Shown here: positions 13,703 through 27,024 of the stretch, piece after piece
How positions within the stretch are numbered: the stretch's first letter is position 1
Layout of the letters: every line of letters starts with the position of its first letter
Origin: Heliopora coerulea
Lineage: Eukaryota > Cnidaria > Anthozoa > Scleralcyonacea > Helioporidae
Direction: 5' to 3'
Assembly (NCBI GenBank): GCA_030142905.1
Contig: JASJOG010000167.1
Location: 595,001 to 659,000, forward strand
DNA: 64,000 nucleotides
The notes under the pieces: generated by a model
Told to the model about the DNA's origin: nothing
Database searches by the model: none
The model's input: the letters and a program-made list of their open reading frames with translations, nothing else
Made by a program: the position numbers and the translations under genes

Positions 13703-14943
13703 GGTAGAGCGGCGGACCGGTATCCCAAAGGTGATAGTTCAAATCCCGGTCGAGTCAAAATTTTTCAGTTGACTTCGGCAGTGTAGATTAATTGTGAAGT
13801 TATCGTTTCATAATACACTGAGGATGATTCTGAAATAGAATTGAAACACTGCACATCCATCCTCATGGATAGCGTTAAGTTGTCGCGAGAATATCTCGTG
13901 CACTTAAATTGGATAAAAACTCGCCTCCAATCCTTGTTTACTAGATAGCTCAACAGGTAGAGCGGCGGACCGGTATCCCGAAGATGCGAGTTCAAATCCC
14001 GCTCGAGTCAACATTTTTCAGTTGACTTCGGCAGTGTAGGTTAATTGTGAAGTTATCGTTTCATAATACCCAGAGGATGATTCTGAAATAGAATTGAAAC
14101 ACTGCACATCCATCCTCATGGATAGCGTTAAGTTGTCGCGAGAATATCTCGTGCACTTAAATTGGATAAAAACTCACCTCCAATCCCTGTAGATTCGATA
14201 GCTCAACAGGTAGAGCGGCTGACCGGTATCCCGAATGAGCGAGTTCAAATTCCGCTCGAGTCAACATTTTTCAGTTGACTTCGGCAGTGTAGGTTAATTG
14301 TGAAATTATCGTTTCATATAACCCTGAAGACGATTGTGAAATAGAATTTAAACACTGCACATCCATCCTCATGGATAGCGTAAAGTTGTCGCGAGAATAT
14401 CTCGTGCTCTTAAATTGGATAAAAACTCGCCTCCAATCGCTGTGGACTCGATAGCTCATAGGATAGAGCGGCGGACCGGTATCCCGAATGAGCGAGATCA
14501 AATCTCGTTCGAGTCAACATTTTTAAGTTGACTTCGGCAGTGTAGGTTAATTGTGAAGTTATCGTTTCATAATAGTCTGTTGAGGATTCTGAAATAGAAT
14601 TGAAACACTGCACATCCATCCTCATGGATAGCGTTAAGTTGTCGCGAGAATATCTCGTGCACTTAAATTGGATAAAAACTCGCCTCCAATACCTGTAGAC
14701 TCGATAGCTCAACAGGTAGAGCGGCTGACCGGTATCCCGAAGGTGCGAGTTCAAATCCCGCTCGAGTCAAAATTTTTCAGTTGACTTCGGCAGTGTAGAT
14801 TAATTGTGAAGTTATCGTTTCATAATACACTGAGGATGATTCTGAAATAGAATTGAAACACTGCACATCCATCCTCATGGATAGCGTTAAGTTGTCGCGA
14901 AAATATCTCGTGCACTTAAATTGGATAAAAACTAGCCTCCAAT

Positions 14944-15287
14944 CCCTAACCCTATCCCTAACCCTAACCCTAACACTAACCCTAACCTAACCCTAACCCT
15001 AACCCTAACCCTAATCCTAACCCTAACCCTAACCCTAATCCTAACCCTAACACTAACCCTAACACTAACCCTAACCCTAACCTTAACCCTAACCCTATCC
15101 CTAACACTATCCATAACCCTAACCCTAACCCTAACCCTAACCTAACCCTAACGCTAACCCTAAACCTAACCATAACCCTAACCCTAGCCCTAACCCTAAC
15201 ATAACCCTAATCTAACCCTAACCCTAACCCTAACCCTAATCCTAACCCTAACACTAACCCTAACCCTAACCCTAACCTAACCTAAAG
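14944..15287 (+). repeat. Telomere-type array 13
   Basis: About 344 bp, same flank lineage as array 12. The segment CACTATCCATAACC near 15,107 also occurs in arrays 12 and 14. Confidence 0.95.
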
Positions 15288-16021
15288 GTAGAGCGGCGGA
15301 CCGGTATCCCAAAGGTGATAGTTCAAATCCCGGTCGAGTCAAAATTTTTCAGTTGACTTCGGCAGTGTAGATTAATTGTGAAGTTATCGTTTCATAATAC
15401 ACTGAGGATGATTCTGAAATAGAATTGAAACACTGCACATCCATCCTCATGGATAGCGTTAAGTTATCGCGAGAATACCTCATGCACTTAAATTGGATAA
15501 AAACTCGCCTCCAATCCTTGTTTACTCGATAGCTCAACAGGTAGAGCGGCGGACCGGTATCCCGAAGGTGCGAGTTCAAATCCCGCTTGAGTCAACATTT
15601 TTAAGTTGACTTCGGCAGTGTAGGTTAATTGTGAAGTTATCGTTTCATAATACCTAGAGGATGATTCTGAAACAGAATTGCAACACTGCACATCCATCCT
15701 CATGGAAAGCGTTAAGTTGTCGCGAGAATATCTCGTGCACTTAAATTGGATAAAAACTCGCCTCCAATCCCTGTAGACTCGATAGCTCAACAGGTAGAGC
15801 GGCTGACCGGTATCCCGAAGGTGCGAGTTCAAATCCCGCTCGAGTCAAAATTTTTAAGTTGACTTCGGCAGTGTAGGTTAATTGTGAAGTTATCGTTTCA
15901 TAATACCTAGAGGATGATTCTGAAACAGAATTGAAACACTGCACATCCATCCTCATGGATAGCGTTAAGTTGTCGCGAGAATATCTCGTGCACTTAAATT
16001 GGATAAAAACTAGCCTCAAAT

Positions 16022-16599
16022 CCCTAACCCTATCCCTAACCCTAACCCTAACACTAACCCTAACCTAACCCTAACCCTAACCCTAATCCTAACCCTAACC
16101 CTAACCCTAATCCTAACCCTAACACTAACCCTAACACTAACCCTAACCCTAACCCTAACCCTAACCTTATCCCTAACACTATCCATAACCCTAACCCTAA
16201 CCCTAACCATAACACTAACCCTAACGTAACCCTAACGCTAACCCTAAACCTAACCCTAACCCTAACCCTAACCCTAACCCTAACCCTATCCCTAACACTA
16301 ACCCTAACCCTAACCCTAACCCTAACCCTAACACTAACCCTAACCTAACCGTAACCCTAACCCTAACACTAACCCTAACCCTAACCCTAACCCTAACCCT
16401 AACCCTAACTCTAACACTATCCTAACCCTAACCCTAACCATAACCATAAAACACTAACCCTAACCTAACCCTAACCCTAACCCTAACCCTAACCCTAACC
16501 CTAACCATAACCCTTACCCTAACCCTAACCCTAACCCTAACCCTAACCCTAATCCTAACCCTAACACTAACCCTAACTCTAAACCTAGCCTAACTTAAA
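16022..16599 (+). repeat. Telomere-type array 14
   Basis: About 578 bp. It carries the marker CCATAAAACACTAACC at about 16,444 and ends with CCTAGCCTAACTTAAAG, a right-end variant shared with array 16. Confidence 0.95.
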
Positions 16600-16828
16600 G
16601 TTAGAGCGGCGGACCTGTATCCCGAAGGTGCGTGTTCAAATCCCCCTCGAGTCAACATTTTTCAGTTGACTTCGGCAGTGTAGATTAATTGTGATATTAT
16701 CGTTTCATAATACCCTGACGATGATTCTGAAAAAGAATTGAAACACTGCACATCCATTTTCATGGATAGCGTTAAGTTGTCGCGAGAATATCTCGTGCAC
16801 TTAAATTGGATAAAAACTAGCCTCAAAT

Positions 16829-17138
16829 CCGTAACCCTATCCCTAACGCTAACCCTAACACTAACCCTAACCCTAACCCTAACCCTAACCCTAACCCTAA
16901 CCCTAACCCTAACCCTAACCCTAACCCTAACCCTAACCCTAACCCTAACCCTAACCCTAACCCTAACCCTAACCCTAACCCTAACCCTAACTCTAACCCT
17001 AACCCTATCCCTAACCCTAACCCTAACCCTAACCCTAACCCTAACCCTAACCTAACCCTAATCTAACCCTAACCCTAACCCTAACCCTAATCCTAACCCT
17101 AACACTAACCCTAACCCTAACCCTAACCTAACCTAAAG
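16829..17138 (+). repeat. Telomere-type array 15
   Basis: About 310 bp, entered from AAATCCGTAACCC. It contains a pure CCCTAA run of about 130 bp (roughly 16,862-16,990). Array 17 is its longer copy. Confidence 0.95.
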
Positions 17139-17619
17139 GTAGAGCGGCGGACCGGTATCCCGAAGATGATAGTTCAAATCCCGGTCAAGTCAACATTTTT
17201 CAGTTGACTTCGGCAGTTTAGGTTTATTGTGATATTATCGTTTCATAATACCCTGACGATGATTCTGAAATAGAATTGAAACACTGCACATCCATCCTCA
17301 TGGATAGCGTTAAGTTATCGCGAGAATATCTCGTGCACTTAAATTGGATAAAAACTCGCCTCCAATCCTTGTTTACTCGATAGCTCAACAGGTAGAGCGG
17401 CGGACCGGTATCCCGAAGGTGCGAGTTCAAATCCCGCTCGAGTCAACATTTTTAAGTTGACTTCGGCAGTGTATGTTAATTGTGAAGTTATCGTTTCATA
17501 ATATCCAGAGGATGATTCTGAAATAGAATTGAAACACTGCACATCCATCCTCATGGATAGCTTTAAGTTGTCGCGAGAATATCTCGTGCACTTAAATTGA
17601 ATAAAAACTCGACTCCAAT

Positions 17620-18295
17620 CCCTAACCCTAACCCTAATCCTAACCCTAACCCTAACCCTAACCCTAACCCTAACCCTAACCCTTACCCTAACCCTAACCG
17701 TAACCCTAACCCTATCCCTAACACTATCCCTAACCCTAACCCTAACCCTAACCATAAAACACTAACCCTAACCTAACCCTAACCCTAACCCTAACCCTAA
17801 CCCTAACCCTAACCCTAACCCTAACCCTAATCCTAACCCTAACCATAACCATAAAACACTAACCCTAACCTAACCCTAACCCTAACCCTAACCCTAACCC
17901 TAACCCTAACCCTAACCATAACCCTTACCCTAACCCTAACCCTAACCCTAACCCTAACCCTAACCCTTACCCTAACCCTAACCGTAACCCTAACCCTATC
18001 CATAACACTATCCCTAACCCTAACCCTAACCCTAACCATAAAACACTAACCCTAACCCTAACACTAACCCTAACCCTAACCCTAACCCTAACCCTAACCC
18101 TAACTCTAACACTATCCTAACCCTAACCCTAACCATAACCATAAAACACTAACCCTAACCTAACCCTAACCCTAACCCTAACCCTAACCCTAACCCTAAC
18201 CATAACCCTTACCCTAACCCTAACCCTAACCCTAACCCTAACCCTAATCCTAACCCTAACACTAACCCTAACTCTAAACCTAGCCTAACTTAAAG
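17620..18295 (+). repeat. Telomere-type array 16 (internally repeated)
   Basis: About 676 bp. The marker CCATAAAACACTAACC occurs four times (about 17,752, 17,849, 18,036 and 18,139), so this array itself grew by block duplication. Confidence 0.95.
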
Positions 18296-18523
18296 TTAGA
18301 GCGGCGGACCTGTATCCCGAAGGTGCGTGTTCAAATCCCCCTCGAGTCAACATTTTTCAGTTGACTTCGGCAGTGTAGATTAATTGTGATATTATCGTTT
18401 CATAATACCCTGACGATGATTCTGAAAAAGAATTGAAACACTGCACATCCATTTTCATGGATAGCGTTAAGTTGTCGCGAGAATATCTCGTGCACTTAAA
18501 TTGGATAAAAACTAGCCTCAAAT

Positions 18524-18945
18524 CCGTAACCCTATCCCTAACGCTAACCCTAACACTAACCCTAACCTAACCCTAACCCTAACCCTAATCTTAACCCTAA
18601 CCCTAACCCTAATCCTAACCCTAACACTAACACTAACCCTAACACTAACCCTAACCCTAACCCTAACCCTAACCCTAACCCTAACCCTAACCCTAACCCT
18701 AACCCTAACCCTAACCCTAACCCTAACCCTAACCCTAACCCTAACCCTAACCCTAACCCTAACCCTAACCCTAACCCTAACCCTAACCCTAACTCTAACC
18801 CTAACCCTATCCCTAACCCTAACCCTAACCCTAACCCTAACCCTAACCCTAACCCTAACCTAACCCTAATCTAACCCTAACCCTAACCCTAACCCTAATC
18901 CTAACCCTAACACTAACCCTAACCCTAACCCTAACCTAACCTAAA
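18524..18945 (+). repeat. Telomere-type array 17
   Basis: About 422 bp, a copy of array 15 that is about 112 bp longer. The flanks of the two arrays are nearly identical, so the array length changed after duplication. Confidence 0.95.
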
Positions 18946-19427
18946 GGTAGAGCGGCGGACCGGTATCCCGAAGATGATAGTTCAAATCCCGGTCAAGTCA
19001 ACATTTTTCAGTTGACTTCGGCAGTTTAGGTTTATTGTGATATTATCGTTTCATAATACCCTGACGATGATTCTGAAATAGAATTGAAACACTGCACATC
19101 CATCCTCATGGATAGCGTTAAGTTATCGCGAGAATATCTCGTGCACTTAAATTGGATAAAAACTCGCCTCCAATCCTTGTTTACTCGATAGCTCAACAGG
19201 TAGAGCGGCGGACCGGTATCCCGAAGGTGCGAGTTCAAATCCCGCTCGAGTCAACATTTTTAAGTTGACTTCGGCAGTGTATGTTAATTGTGAAGTTATC
19301 GTTTCATAATATCCAGAGGATGATTCTGAAATAGAATTGAAACACTGCACATCCATCCTCATGGATAGCTTTAAGTTGTCGCGAGAATATCTCGTGCACT
19401 TAAATTGAATAAAAACTCGACTCCAAT

Positions 19428-19691
19428 CCCTAACCCTAACCCTAATCCTAACCCTAACCCTAACCCTAACCCTAACCCTAACCCTAACCCTTACCCTAAC
19501 CCTAACCGTAACCCTAACCCTATCCCTAACACTATCCCTAACCCTAACCCTAACCCTAACCATAAAACACTAACCCTAACCTAACCCTAACCCTAACCCT
19601 AACCCTAACCCTAACCCTAACCCTAACCCTAACCCTAACCCTAATCCTAACCCTAACACTAACCCTAACTCTAAACCTAGCCTAACCTAAA
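19428..19691 (+). repeat. Telomere-type array 18
   Basis: About 264 bp. It begins like array 16 (offset 1,808 bp), has the CCATAAAACACTAACC marker at about 19,560 and ends with CCTAGCCTAACCTAAAG. Confidence 0.95.
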
Positions 19692-20173
19692 GTTAGAGCG
19701 GCGGACCTGTATCCAGAAGGTGCGAGTTCAAATCCCCCTCGAGTCAACATTTTTCAGTTGACTTCTGCAGTGTAGATTAATTGTGATATTATCGTTTCAT
19801 AATACCCTGACGATGATTCTGAAATAGAATTGAAAAACTGCACATCCATCCTCATGGATAGCGTTAAGTTATCGCGAGAATATCTCGTGCACTTAAATTG
19901 GATAAAAACTCGCCTCCAATCCTTGTTTACTCGATAGCTCAACAGGTAGAGCGGCGGACCGGTATCCCGAAGGTGCGAGTTCAAATCATGCTCGAGTCAA
20001 CATTTTTAAGTTGACTTCGGCAGTGTAGGTTAATTGTGAAGTTATCGTTTCATAATACCCAGAAGATGATTCTGAAATAGAATTGAAACACTGCACATCC
20101 ATCCTCATGGATAGCTTTAAGTTGTCGCGAGAATATCTCGTGCACTTAAATTGAATAAAAACTGGACTCCAAT

Positions 20174-20455
20174 CCCTAACCCTAACCCTAATCCTAACCC
20201 TAACCCTAACCCTAACCCTAACCCTAACCCTAACCCTAACCCTTACCCTAACCCTAACCCTAACCCTAACCCTAACCCTAACCCTAACCCTAACCCTATC
20301 CCTAACACTATCCCTAACCCTAACCCTAACCCTAACCATAAAACACTAACCCTAACCTAACCCTAACCCTAACCCTAACCTTAACCCTAACCCTAACCCT
20401 AACCCTAATCCTAACCCTAAAACTAACCCTAACTCTAAACCTAGCCTAACCTAAA
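20174..20455 (+). repeat. Telomere-type array 19
   Basis: About 282 bp, a sister of array 18 with a longer pure run before the CCATAAAACACTAACC marker at about 20,336. Confidence 0.95.
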
Positions 20456-21017
20456 GTTAGAGCGGCGGACCTGTATCCAGAAGGTGCGAGTTCAAATCCC
20501 CCTCGAGTCAACATTTTTCAGTTGACTTCGGCAGTGTAGATTAATTGTGATATTATCGTTTCATAATACCCTGACGATGATTCTGAAATAGAATTGAAAA
20601 ACTGCACATCCATCCTGATGGATAGCGTTAAGTTGTCGCGAGAATATCTCGTGCACTTAAATTGAATAAAAACTCGCCACTAATCCTTGTGGACTCGATA
20701 GCTCAACAGGTAGAGCGGCGGCCCGGCATCCGGAATAAGCGAGTTCAAATTCCGCTCGAGTCAACATTTGTCAGTTGACTTCGGCAGTGTAGGTTAAGTG
20801 TGAAGTTGTCGTTTCATAATACCCTGAGGATGATTCTGAAATAGAATTGAAACACTGCTCATCCATCCTCATGGATAGCGTTAAGTTCTCTCGAGAATAT
20901 CTCGTGCACTTAATTTGGATAAAAACTCGCCTCCAATCCCTGTGGAGTCGATAGCTCAACAGGTAGATCGGCGGACCGGTATCACGAAGGTGCAAGTTGA
21001 AATCCCGCACGAGTTAA

Positions 21018-22627
21018 CATTTTTCAGTTGACTTTGGCAGTGTAGGTTAATTGTGAAGTTATCGTTTCATAATACCCTGAGGATGATTCTGAAATAGAAT
21101 CGAAACACTGCACATCCATCCTCATGGATAGCGTTAAGTTGTCGCGAGAATATCTCGTGCACTTAAATTGAATAAAAACTCGCCTCCAATCCCTAACCCT
21201 AACCCTAACCCTAACCCTAACCCTAACCCTAACCCTAACCCTAACTCTTATCCTAACCCTAACCCTAACCCTAACCCTATACCTAACACTATCCGTAACC
21301 CTAACCCTAACCCTAACCATAAAACACTAACCCTAACCTAACCCTAACCCTAACCCTAACCCTAACCCTAACCCTAACCCTAACCCTAACACTAACCCTA
21401 ACCTAACCCTAACTCTAACCCTAACCCTAACCCTAACCCTAACCCTAACCCTAACCATAACCCTAACCCTAACCCTAACCCTAACACTCACCCTAACCCT
21501 ATCCCTAACCCTAACCCTAACCCTAACCCTAACCCTAACCTAACCCTAATCTAACCCTAACTCTTACCCTAACCCTAATCCTAACCCTAACACTAACCCT
21601 AAATCTAACCCAGCCTAACCTAAAGGTAGAGCGGCGGACCGGTATCCCGAAGGTGCGAGTTCAAATCCCGCTCGAGTCAACATTTTTCAGTTGACTTCGT
21701 CAGTGTAGGTTAATTGTGGTATTATCGTTTCATAATACCTTGACGATGATTCTGATATAGAATTGAAACACTGCACATCCATCCTCATGGATAGCGTTAA
21801 GTTCTCTCGAGAATATCTCATGCACTTAAATTGGATAAAAACTCGCCTCCAATCCCTGTGGACTCGATAGCTCAACAGGTAGAACGGGCGACCGATATCC
21901 CGAAGGTGCGAGTTGAAATCCCGCACGAGTCAACATTTTTCAGTTGACTTTGGCAGTGTACGTTAATTGTGAAGTTATCGTTTCATAATTCCCTGAGGAT
22001 GATTCTGAAATAGAATTGAAACACGGCACATCCATCCACATTGATAGCGTTAAGTTGTTGCGAGAATATCTCGTGCACTTAATTTGGATAAAACTCGGCT
22101 CGAATCACTGTGGACTCGATAGCTCAACAGGTAGAGCGACGGACCGGTATCCCGAAGGTGCGAGTTCAAATCCCGCTCGAGTCAACATTTTTCAGTTGAC
22201 TTCGGCAGTGTAGGTTAATTGTGAACTTATCGTTCCATAATACCCTGAGGATGATTCTGAAATAGAATTGAAACACTGCACATCCATCCACATTGATAGC
22301 GTTAAGTTGTCGCGAGAATATCTCGTGCACTTAAATTGGATAAAAACTCGCTTCCAATCCCTGTAGACTCGATAGCTCAACAGGTAGAGCGGCTAACCGG
22401 TATCCCGAAGGTGCAAGTTCAAATCCGGCTCGAGTCAACATTTTTCAGTTGAATTCGGCAGTGTAGATTAATTGTGAAGTTATCGTTTCATAATACCCTG
22501 AAAATGATTCTGAAATAGAGTTGAAACACGGTACATCCAACCTCTTGATTAGCGTTAAGTTGTCGCGATAATACCTCGTGCACTTAAATTGGATAAAAAC
22601 TCGCCACCAATCACTGTGGACTCGATA
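21018..22627 (+). repeat. Segment duplicated at +2,790 bp (copy 1)
   Basis: About 1.6 kb comprising array 20 and five monomers, repeated at about 23,808-25,417. The end is marked by a switch from the AGCTAAACAGATAG variant to AGCTCAACAGGTAG. Confidence 0.85.
21191..21624 (+). repeat. Telomere-type array 20
   Basis: About 434 bp with the marker at about 21,317. It is duplicated at the same length as array 22, 2,790 bp downstream. Confidence 0.95.
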
Positions 22628-23117
22628 GCTAAACAGATAGAGCGGCGGACCGGTATCACGAAGGTGCGAGTTCAAATCCCGCTCGAGTCAACATTTTTCA
22701 GTTTACTTCGGCAGTGTAGGTTAATTGTGAAGTCATTGTTTCATAATACCCTGAGGATGATTATGAAATAGAATTGAAACACTGCACATCCATCCTCATG
22801 GATAGCGTTATGTTGCCGCAAGAATATCTCGTGCACTTAAATGGGATAAGAACTCGCCTCCAATCACTGTGGACTCGATAGCTCAACAGGTTGAGCGGCG
22901 TACCGGTATCCCAAAGGTGCGAGTTAAAATCCCGCTAGAGTCAACATTTTTCAGTTGACTTTGGCAGTGTACGTTAATTGTGAAGTTATCGTTTCATAAT
23001 ACCCTAAGGATGATTCTGAAATAGAATTGAAACACTGCACATCCATCCTTATGGATAGCGTTAAGTTGTCGCGAGAATATCTCGTGCACTTAAATTGAAT
23101 AAAAACTCGCCTCCATT

Positions 23118-23751
23118 CCCTAACCCTAACCCTAACCCTAACCCTAACACTAACCCTAACCTAACCCTAACCCTAACTTTAACCCTAACCCTAACCCTAA
23201 CCCTAACCCTAACCCTTACCCTAACCCTAACCCTAACCCTAACCCTAACTCTAACCCTAACCCTAACACTAACCCTAACCTATCCCTAACACTAACCCTA
23301 ACCCCAACCCTAACCCTAACCCTAACCTAACCCTAACCCTAACGCTAACACTAACCCTAACCTAACCCTAACCCTAACTTTAACCCTAACCCTAACCCTA
23401 ACCCTAACCCTAACCCTTACCCTAACCCTAACCCTATCCCTTACACTAACCCTAACCCTAACCCTAACCCTAACCCTAAACCTAACACTAACCCTAACCT
23501 AACCCTTACCCTAACCCTAACCCTAATCCTAACCCTAACCCTAACCCTAACCCTAACCCTAACTCTAACCCTAACCCTAACACTAACCCTAACCCTATCC
23601 CTAACACTAACCCTAACCCCAACCCTAACCCTAACCCTAACCATAACCCTAACCCTAACCCTAACCTAACCCTAACCTAACCCTAACCCTAACCCTAATC
23701 CTAACCCTAACACTAACCCTAATCCTAACCCTAACCCTAAACTAACCTAAA
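23118..23751 (+). repeat. Telomere-type array 21
   Basis: About 634 bp, entered from CTCCATTCCC (the T is specific to arrays 21, 23 and 24). The right junction is CCTAAAGGTTAAGCGG, with one extra base relative to other copies. Confidence 0.95.
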
Positions 23752-23807
23752 GGTTAAGCGGCGGACCGGTATCCCGAAGGTGATAGTTCAAATCCCGCTC
23801 GAGTCAA

Positions 23808-25417
23808 CATTTTTCAGTTGACTTTGGCAGTGTAGGTTAATTGTGAAGTTATCGTTTCATAATACCCTGAGGATGATTCTGAAATAGAATCGAAACACTG
23901 CACATCCATCCTCATGGATAGCGTTAAGTTGTCGCGAGAATATCTCGTGCACTTAAATTGAATAAAAACTCGCCTCCAATCCCTAACCCTAACCCTAACC
24001 CTAACCCTAACCCTAACCCTAACCCTAACCCTAACTCTTATCCTAACCCTAACCCTAACCCTAACCCTATACCTAACACTATCCGTAACCCTAACCCTAA
24101 CCCTAACCATAAAACACTAACCCTAACCTAACCCTAACCCTAACCCTAACCCTAACCCTAACCCTATCCCTAACCCTAACACTAACCCTAACCTAACCCT
24201 AACTCTAACCCTAACCCTAACCCTAACCCTAACCCTAACCCTAACCATAACCCTAACCCTAACCCTAACCCTAACACTCACCCTAACCCTATCCCTAACC
24301 CTAACCCTAACCCTAACCCTAACCCTAACCTAACCCTAATCTAACCCTAACTCTTACCCTAACCCTAATCCTAACCCTAACACTAACCCTAAATCTAACC
24401 CAGCCTAACCTAAAGGTAGAGCGGCGGACCGGTATCCCGAAGGTGCGAGTTCAAATCCCGCTCGAGTCAACATTTTTCAGTTGACTTCGTCAGTGTAGGT
24501 TAATTGTGGTATTATCGTTTCATAATACCTTGACGATGATTCTGATATAGAATTGAAACACTGCACATCCATCCTCATGGATAGCGTTAAGTTCTCTCGA
24601 GAATATCTCATGCACTTAAATTGGATAAAAACTCGCCTCCAATCCCTGTGGACTCGATAGCTCAACAGGTAGAACGGGCGACCGATATGCCGAAGGTGCG
24701 AGTTGAAATCCCGCACGATTCAACATTTTTCAGTTGACTTTGGCAGTGTACGTTAATTGTGAAGTTATCGTTTCATAATTCCCTGAGGATGATTCTGAAA
24801 TAGAATTGAAACACGGCACATCCATCCACATTGATAGCGTTAAGTTGTTGCGAGAATATCTCGTGCACTTAATTTGGATAAAACTCGGCTCGAATCACTG
24901 TGGACTCGATAGCTCAACAGGTAGAGCGACGGACCGGTATCCCGAAGGTGCGAGTTCAAATCCCGCTCGAGTCAACATTTTTCAGTTGACTTCGGCAGTG
25001 TAGGTTAATTGTGAACTTATCGTTCCATAATACCCTGAGGATGATTCTGAAATAGAATTGAAACACTGCACATCCATCCACATTGATAGCGTTAAGTTGT
25101 CGCGAGAATATCTCGTGCACTTAAATTGGATAAAAACTCGCTTCCAATCCCTGTAGACTCGATAGCTCAACAGGTAGAGCGGCTAACCGGTATCCCGAAG
25201 GTGCAAGTTCAAATCCGGCTCGAGTCAACATTTTTCAGTTGAATTCGGCAGTGTAGATTAATTGTGAAGTTATCGTTTCATAATACCCTGAAAATGATTC
25301 TGAAATAGAGTTGAAACACGGCACATCCAACCTCTTGATTAGCGTTAAGTTGTCGCGATAATACCTCGTGCACTTAAATTGGATAAAAACTCGCCACCAA
25401 TCACTGTGGACTCGATA
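23808..25417 (+). repeat. Segment duplicated at +2,790 bp (copy 2)
   Basis: Second copy, containing array 22. Its last two monomers were duplicated once more at 506 bp, giving the pairs at 24,982/25,488 and 25,235/25,741. Confidence 0.85.
23981..24414 (+). repeat. Telomere-type array 22
   Basis: About 434 bp, the copy of array 20 with very few differences (for example a CCCTAT near 24,166). Confidence 0.95.
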
Positions 25418-25914
25418 GCTCAACAGGTAGAGCGACGGACCGGTATCCCGAAGGTGCGAGTTCAAATCCCGCTCGAGTCAACATTTTTCAGTTGACTTCG
25501 GCAGTGTAGGTTAATTGTGAACTTATCGTTCCATAATACCCTGAGGATGATTCTGAAATAGAATTGAAACACTGCACATCCATCCACATTGATAGCGTTA
25601 AGTTGTCGCGAGAATATCTCGTGCACTTAAATTGGATAAAAACTCGCTTCCAATCCCTGTAGACTCGATAGCTCAACAGGTAGAGCGGCTAACCGGTATC
25701 CCGAAGGTGCAAGTTCAAATCCGGCTCGAGTCAACATTTTTCAGTTGAATTCGGCAGTGTAGATTAATTGTGAAGTTATCGTTTCATAATACCCTGAAAA
25801 TGATTCTGAAATAGAGTTGAAACACGGCACATCCAACCTCTTGATTAGCGTTAAGTTGTCGCGATAATACCTCGTGCACTTAAATTGGATAAAAACTCGC
25901 CACCAATCACTGTG

Positions 25915-25986
25915 GACTCGATAGCTCAACAGGTAGAGCGACGGACCGGTATCCCGAAGGTGCGAGTTCAAATCCCGCTCGAGTCA
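25915..25986 (+). tRNA. tRNA-Thr-like sequence, ACGGA subtype
   Basis: Acceptor, D arm and T arm are as in the consensus, but the 5' anticodon strand is ACGGA instead of GCGGA. The same subtype is at 22113, 24903 and 25409, which are related by the 2,790-bp and 506-bp duplications. T5 follows 3 bp after the discriminator. Confidence 0.66.
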
Positions 25987-26160
25987 ACATTTTTCAGTTG
26001 ACTTCGGCAGTGTAGGTTAATTGTGAACTTATCGTTCCATAATACCCTGAGGATGATTCTGAAATAGAATTGAAACACTGCACATCCATCCACATTGATA
26101 GCGTTAAGTTGTCGCGAGAATATCTCGTGCACTTAAATTGAATAAAAACTCGCCTCCATT

Positions 26161-26795
26161 CCCTAACCCTAACCCTAACCCTAACCCTAACACTAACCCT
26201 AACCTAACCCTAACCCTAACTTTTACCCTAACCCTAACCCTAACCCTAACCCTAACCCTTACCCTAACCCTAACCCTAACCCTAACCCTAACTCTAACCC
26301 TAACCCTAACACTAACCCTAACCCTATCCCTAACACTAACCCTAACCCCTACCCTAACCCTAACCCTAACCATAACCCTAACCCTAACCCTAACCTAACC
26401 CTAACCTAACCCTAACCCTAACTTTAACCCTAACCCTAACCCTAACCCTAACCCTAACCCTTACCCTAACCTTAACCCTATCCCTTACACTAACCCTAAC
26501 CCTAACCCTAACCCTAACCCTAAACCTAACACTAACCCTAACCTAACCCTTACCCTAACCCTAACCCTAATCCTAACCCTAACCCTAACCCTAACCCTAA
26601 CCCTAACTCTAACCCTAACCCTAACACTAACCCTAACCCTATCCCTAACACTAACCCTAACCCCAACCCTAACCCTAACCCTAACCATAACCCTAACCCT
26701 AACCCTAACCTAACCCTAACCTAACCCTAACCCTAACCCTAATCCTAACCCTAACACTAACCCTAATCCTAACCCTAACCCTAAACTAACCTAAA
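26161..26795 (+). repeat. Telomere-type array 23
   Basis: About 635 bp, a copy of array 21 at an offset of about 3,044 bp with the same flank variants. Confidence 0.95.
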
Positions 26796-27024
26796 GGTTA
26801 AGCGGCGGACCGGTATCCCGAAGGTGATAGTTCAAATCCCGCTCGAGTCAACATTTTTCAGTTGACTTCGGCAGTGTAGGTTAATTGTGAAATTATCGTT
26901 TCATAATACCCTGAGGATGATTCTGAAATAGAATTGAAACACTGCACATCCATCCTCATGGATAGCGTTAAGTTGTCGCGAGAATATCTCGTGCACTTAA
27001 ATTGAATAAAAACTCGCCTCCATT

